DNA of 64,000 bases from positions 205,303 to 269,302 of the forward strand of contig NZ_JBHSTQ010000004.1 in NCBI RefSeq assembly GCF_042660205.1. The letters run 5' to 3'. Below the pieces are notes generated by a model. The model searched no databases, was not told the origin of the DNA, and saw only the letters and a list, made by a program, of their open reading frames with translations. This document shows, one piece after another, positions 62,261 to 64,000 of the stretch; within the stretch, counting starts at the first letter, position 1, and the number at the start of each line of letters is the position of its first letter. The DNA comes from Sporolactobacillus kofuensis (GTDB lineage: Bacteria; Bacillota; Bacilli; Bacillales; Sporolactobacillaceae). The position numbers and the translations under genes are program-made.

Positions 62261-62460
62261 ATAAGAAAGATACCCTTTTTACGGAGAATGCAGCGAAGAT
62301 GTGAGACGCCTTTGTGAGAGTTTCTACTGATCGCATGTTGGCGAGACCCCGCATATTTTTGGTTGTTCGAGGAGGCCTCCGGATCACCGGTGGAAAGCGA
62401 GCAATCGAAGCACAACGCATACAAAATAAGGACTGGTCAGTTTTGCCGAGTCTTTCTTAT
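62261..62460 (+). repeat. Oriented intergenic repeat, copy L (long subtype, inverted ends)
   Basis: Exactly 200 bases from ATAAGAAAGA (62261-62270) to TCTTTCTTAT (62451-62460), which are perfect inverted copies. Inside: ATGCAGCGAAGATGTGAGACGCC, ACTGATCGCATG insert, GCGAGACCCCGCA, GAGGAGGCCTCCGGATCACC, AAGCGAGCAATCGAAGCAC, AAATAAGGACTGGTC. Confidence 0.88.
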
Positions 62461-62728
62461 GGTGTGAAAACGAAATGTACATTAAAAAATCTCTTTCTGC
62501 AGGATCATGCATGTGTCACCTGTCACTTAAATTAACGAGCAAATGGACTAAAATGAAAGAACCATGTGACAAATGTATGTTGCATGTCATCATATGGCCT
62601 TATTTATCTGAATGTTTTCTCGTTTCACTACTCGATAATTGATGCTGGTTCATCTTTGTGTAATTATGGAATCACTAATCCTTTTTAGTTTGGTATCAAA
62701 TAGGGAGATAGAGAGGAGTCCCATACGT
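62461..62728. other. Non-coding stretch before the GNAT gene
   Basis: No ORF, strong promoter or structured element that I would support. TCACCTGTCACTT and GTGACA words recur loosely here. Confidence 0.35.
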
Positions 62729-63520
62729 ATGATTCGGCAACTTACTGAGAAAGACAGAAATCAGATCTTAGCATTCGCTGGGGATCGACCGGCAGAGAAT
62801 TTATTCATTATTGGTGATATTGAAGCCTTTGGGATCGAAGATGATGCACTAACATTATGGGGAGATTTCGACAGTCAAGGCGATTTGCTCAGCATTTTGC
62901 TCCGATATATGGGTAACTTTATCCCCTATGCACAAGATCCTGATGCGCTGGATGGGCAATCTTGGGCAAAAGTGATTCAGGAAAGTGGACAACTCGGGCG
63001 TCTTTCAGGGTTACAAAGCCTTGTGGAGAAAATAGTGCCGCATATTCAACTACCAATTGTGAAAAAGCAAACATGCCAATACGCGAAAAGGGATCTTCAA
63101 CTACCCATCGACAATCAAGAAAAGCTTACGGATGTAAAAATGTTATTTCCTGAAGAAGCGGAAAAAGTGATTCAATTACGAAATTCTAGGTTTACCAGTT
63201 ATGCTGAATCACCTGAAACGCTTCAGAAAAATATGAATAAAGGTATTTCAAGAACCTACTATATTGAGAGGAATAATGAGCTTGTCAGCAGTGTATCGAC
63301 AGCAGCTGAGACGCGTAGAGCGGCGATGATTGTAGGTGTCTGTACAAAGAAAGACTATGAACATCAAGGATACGCGACCAGCTGCTTGATCAAGACAATT
63401 CGAGCGCTTCGGGCAGAACATAAGCAACCCTGCCTATTTTATGATAATCCGAAAGCAGGCCGTATTTATGAAAGATTAGGGTTCTTACCCATCGAAACAT
63501 GGATGATGGTCACCTATTAA
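62729..63520 (+). CDS. GNAT family N-acetyltransferase
   Basis: A 263-residue protein. The N-terminal half (MIRQLTEKDRNQILAFAGDRPAENLFIIGDIEAFG) is a divergent GNAT-like lobe; the C-terminal half has the acetyl-CoA motif VGVCTKKDYEHQGYATSCLIKTIRAL and the terminal FYDNPKAGRIYERLGFLPIETW. The two-lobe form is common in Bacillus GNATs of unknown substrate. The ATG at 62729 has GAGAGGAG 10 bases before it; the longer frame to 62639 has no ribosome site. Single gene. Confidence 0.85.
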   Translation: MIRQLTEKDRNQILAFAGDRPAENLFIIGDIEAFGIEDDALTLWGDFDSQGDLLSILLRYMGNFIPYAQDPDALDGQSWAKVIQESGQLGRLSGLQSLVEKIVPHIQLPIVKKQTCQYAKRDLQLPIDNQEKLTDVKMLFPEEAEKVIQLRNSRFTSYAESPETLQKNMNKGISRTYYIERNNELVSSVSTAAETRRAAMIVGVCTKKDYEHQGYATSCLIKTIRALRAEHKQPCLFYDNPKAGRIYERLGFLPIETWMMVTY

Positions 63521-63602
63521 AAATGGCAATAGAGCCATGCGCACGCATTTTTTCGAAGGCTCTTTATCTTTGGGCAGAGATCAATACCGGGTCTAGCGGA
63601 AT

Positions 63603-63644
63603 GAAGGTGTCTCATAAGTCTATGGACTGTGAGACACCTTTTTA
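63603..63644 (+). terminator. Terminator downstream of the GNAT gene
   Basis: AAGGTGTCTCA/TGAGACACCTT stem followed by TTTT; about 85 bases after the stop codon. Confidence 0.85.
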
Positions 63645-63657
63645 ATGAGGTAAGAAC

Positions 63658-63777
63658 GTATAAAACTTTCCGCTTAAAATGCAGCGAAGATGCGAGAAGC
63701 GGGATCAGCGTGCTGGTGAGACCCCGCAGATTCGGTTAGACGAGCAACCATTGGTAGTATAAGTTGGCCCAGCCTTT
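63658..63777 (+). repeat. Oriented intergenic repeat, copy M (internally deleted)
   Basis: CGTATAAAACTTTCCGCTTAAAATG, GCAGCGAAGATGCGAGAAGC, GGTGAGACCCCGCAGATT (in parts), then a shortened 3' part ending TGGCCCAGCC. The central and 3' stems are truncated. Confidence 0.75.
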
Positions 63778-64000
63778 TGGGAAAGCTTCTTGAATGAATA
63801 ACGCTGATGCATTTGGCAGGATTACGATTAATTGTTTTGGAAAATAATATAATAGTGAAAATAAATTTCTGAACTATGTGTAAAATGTTTCTCGGTGGAT
63901 GAATCTGACTGGGCTATTGGGTATGGAGCGCCATGCGCTCCATACCCAAAGAAGATTCTATTTCTCTTCTACTGGACGAAAAGGAGAAGGCTCCTTATTC
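63778..64000. other. Right edge: non-coding with a 15-bp perfect hairpin
   Basis: TATAAT at 63848-63853 may be a -10 element. TTGGGTATGGAGCGC (63917-63931) and its exact inverse (63935-63949) enclose CAT; no T run follows. An AAAGGAG near 63980 may be the ribosome site of a gene that begins beyond the window. Confidence 0.4.

Noticed and set aside
1..64000. Prophage, insertion sequence, CRISPR-Cas, toxin-antitoxin pair or restriction system
   Set aside because: I looked for transposases, integrases, Cas proteins, phage structural genes and methylases among all recognisable proteins and found none.

Overview
The window reads as chromosomal DNA of a low-to-moderate GC, endospore-forming member of the Bacillales. 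The spore genes cwlJ, gerQ and a SleL/YaaH-type lysin are present. Many proteins have close counterparts in Bacillus subtilis (PdxK, Ung, YdbS/YdbT, MenB/MenE, PatA, RecQ, YkwC, YwdK, GerQ, HemQ, Pta, LipL, YhcE-I). A menaquinol oxidase operon together with menBE indicates aerobic respiration on menaquinone. I cannot fix the genus by eye. I see no prophage, insertion sequence, CRISPR array, tRNA or rRNA.

Layout. 0-8.5 kb: end of an ABC-F protein, an alpha-galactosidase, a free PTS IIA protein, an ABC exporter with a divergent TetR repressor, an FAH-family enzyme and pdxK. 8.7-16 kb: a GGDEF/EAL protein, an NlpC/P60-LysM cell-wall hydrolase and qoxABCD. 16.7-21.7 kb: fruK, fruA and a ptsI that is not next to ptsH. 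22-31 kb: a class B PBP, a metallophosphatase, ung, ydbST, a small Cys-rich protein and menBE. 31.8-41.7 kb: truA, a YerA-like amidohydrolase, a sugar-type MFS carrier, ilvE, patA, an Hsp20 and recQ. 41.7-52.5 kb: a lysine-riboswitch-controlled permease, an aminotransferase, SleL, ykwC, ywdK, cwlJ-gerQ, hemQ and pta. 52.5-57 kb: the yhcEFGHI-type ABC operon. 57-64 kb: an HPr-like small protein, an L,D-transpeptidase, lipL, an aldo/keto reductase, a queuosine set (transporter, queF, queC) and a GNAT protein.

The most unusual feature is a family of about 200-bp intergenic repeats. There are 13 full, short or partial copies, all in the same orientation whatever the strand of the flanking genes. 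They have conserved hairpins and, in at least one copy, inverted ends. They generate spurious ORFs and often supply a terminator-like hairpin. A second point is a 43-codon ORF at 21898-22029 built of exact 21-bp (heptad) repeats, which predicts an amphipathic helix. A third is the scattered PTS: solitary IIA, fruKA without an adjacent fruR, ptsI without ptsH, and a degenerate HPr-like protein lacking the phosphorylatable His. Two RNA switches are suggested: a clear lysine riboswitch at about 41.80-42.09 kb and a possible preQ1-type leader at about 60.19-60.25 kb.
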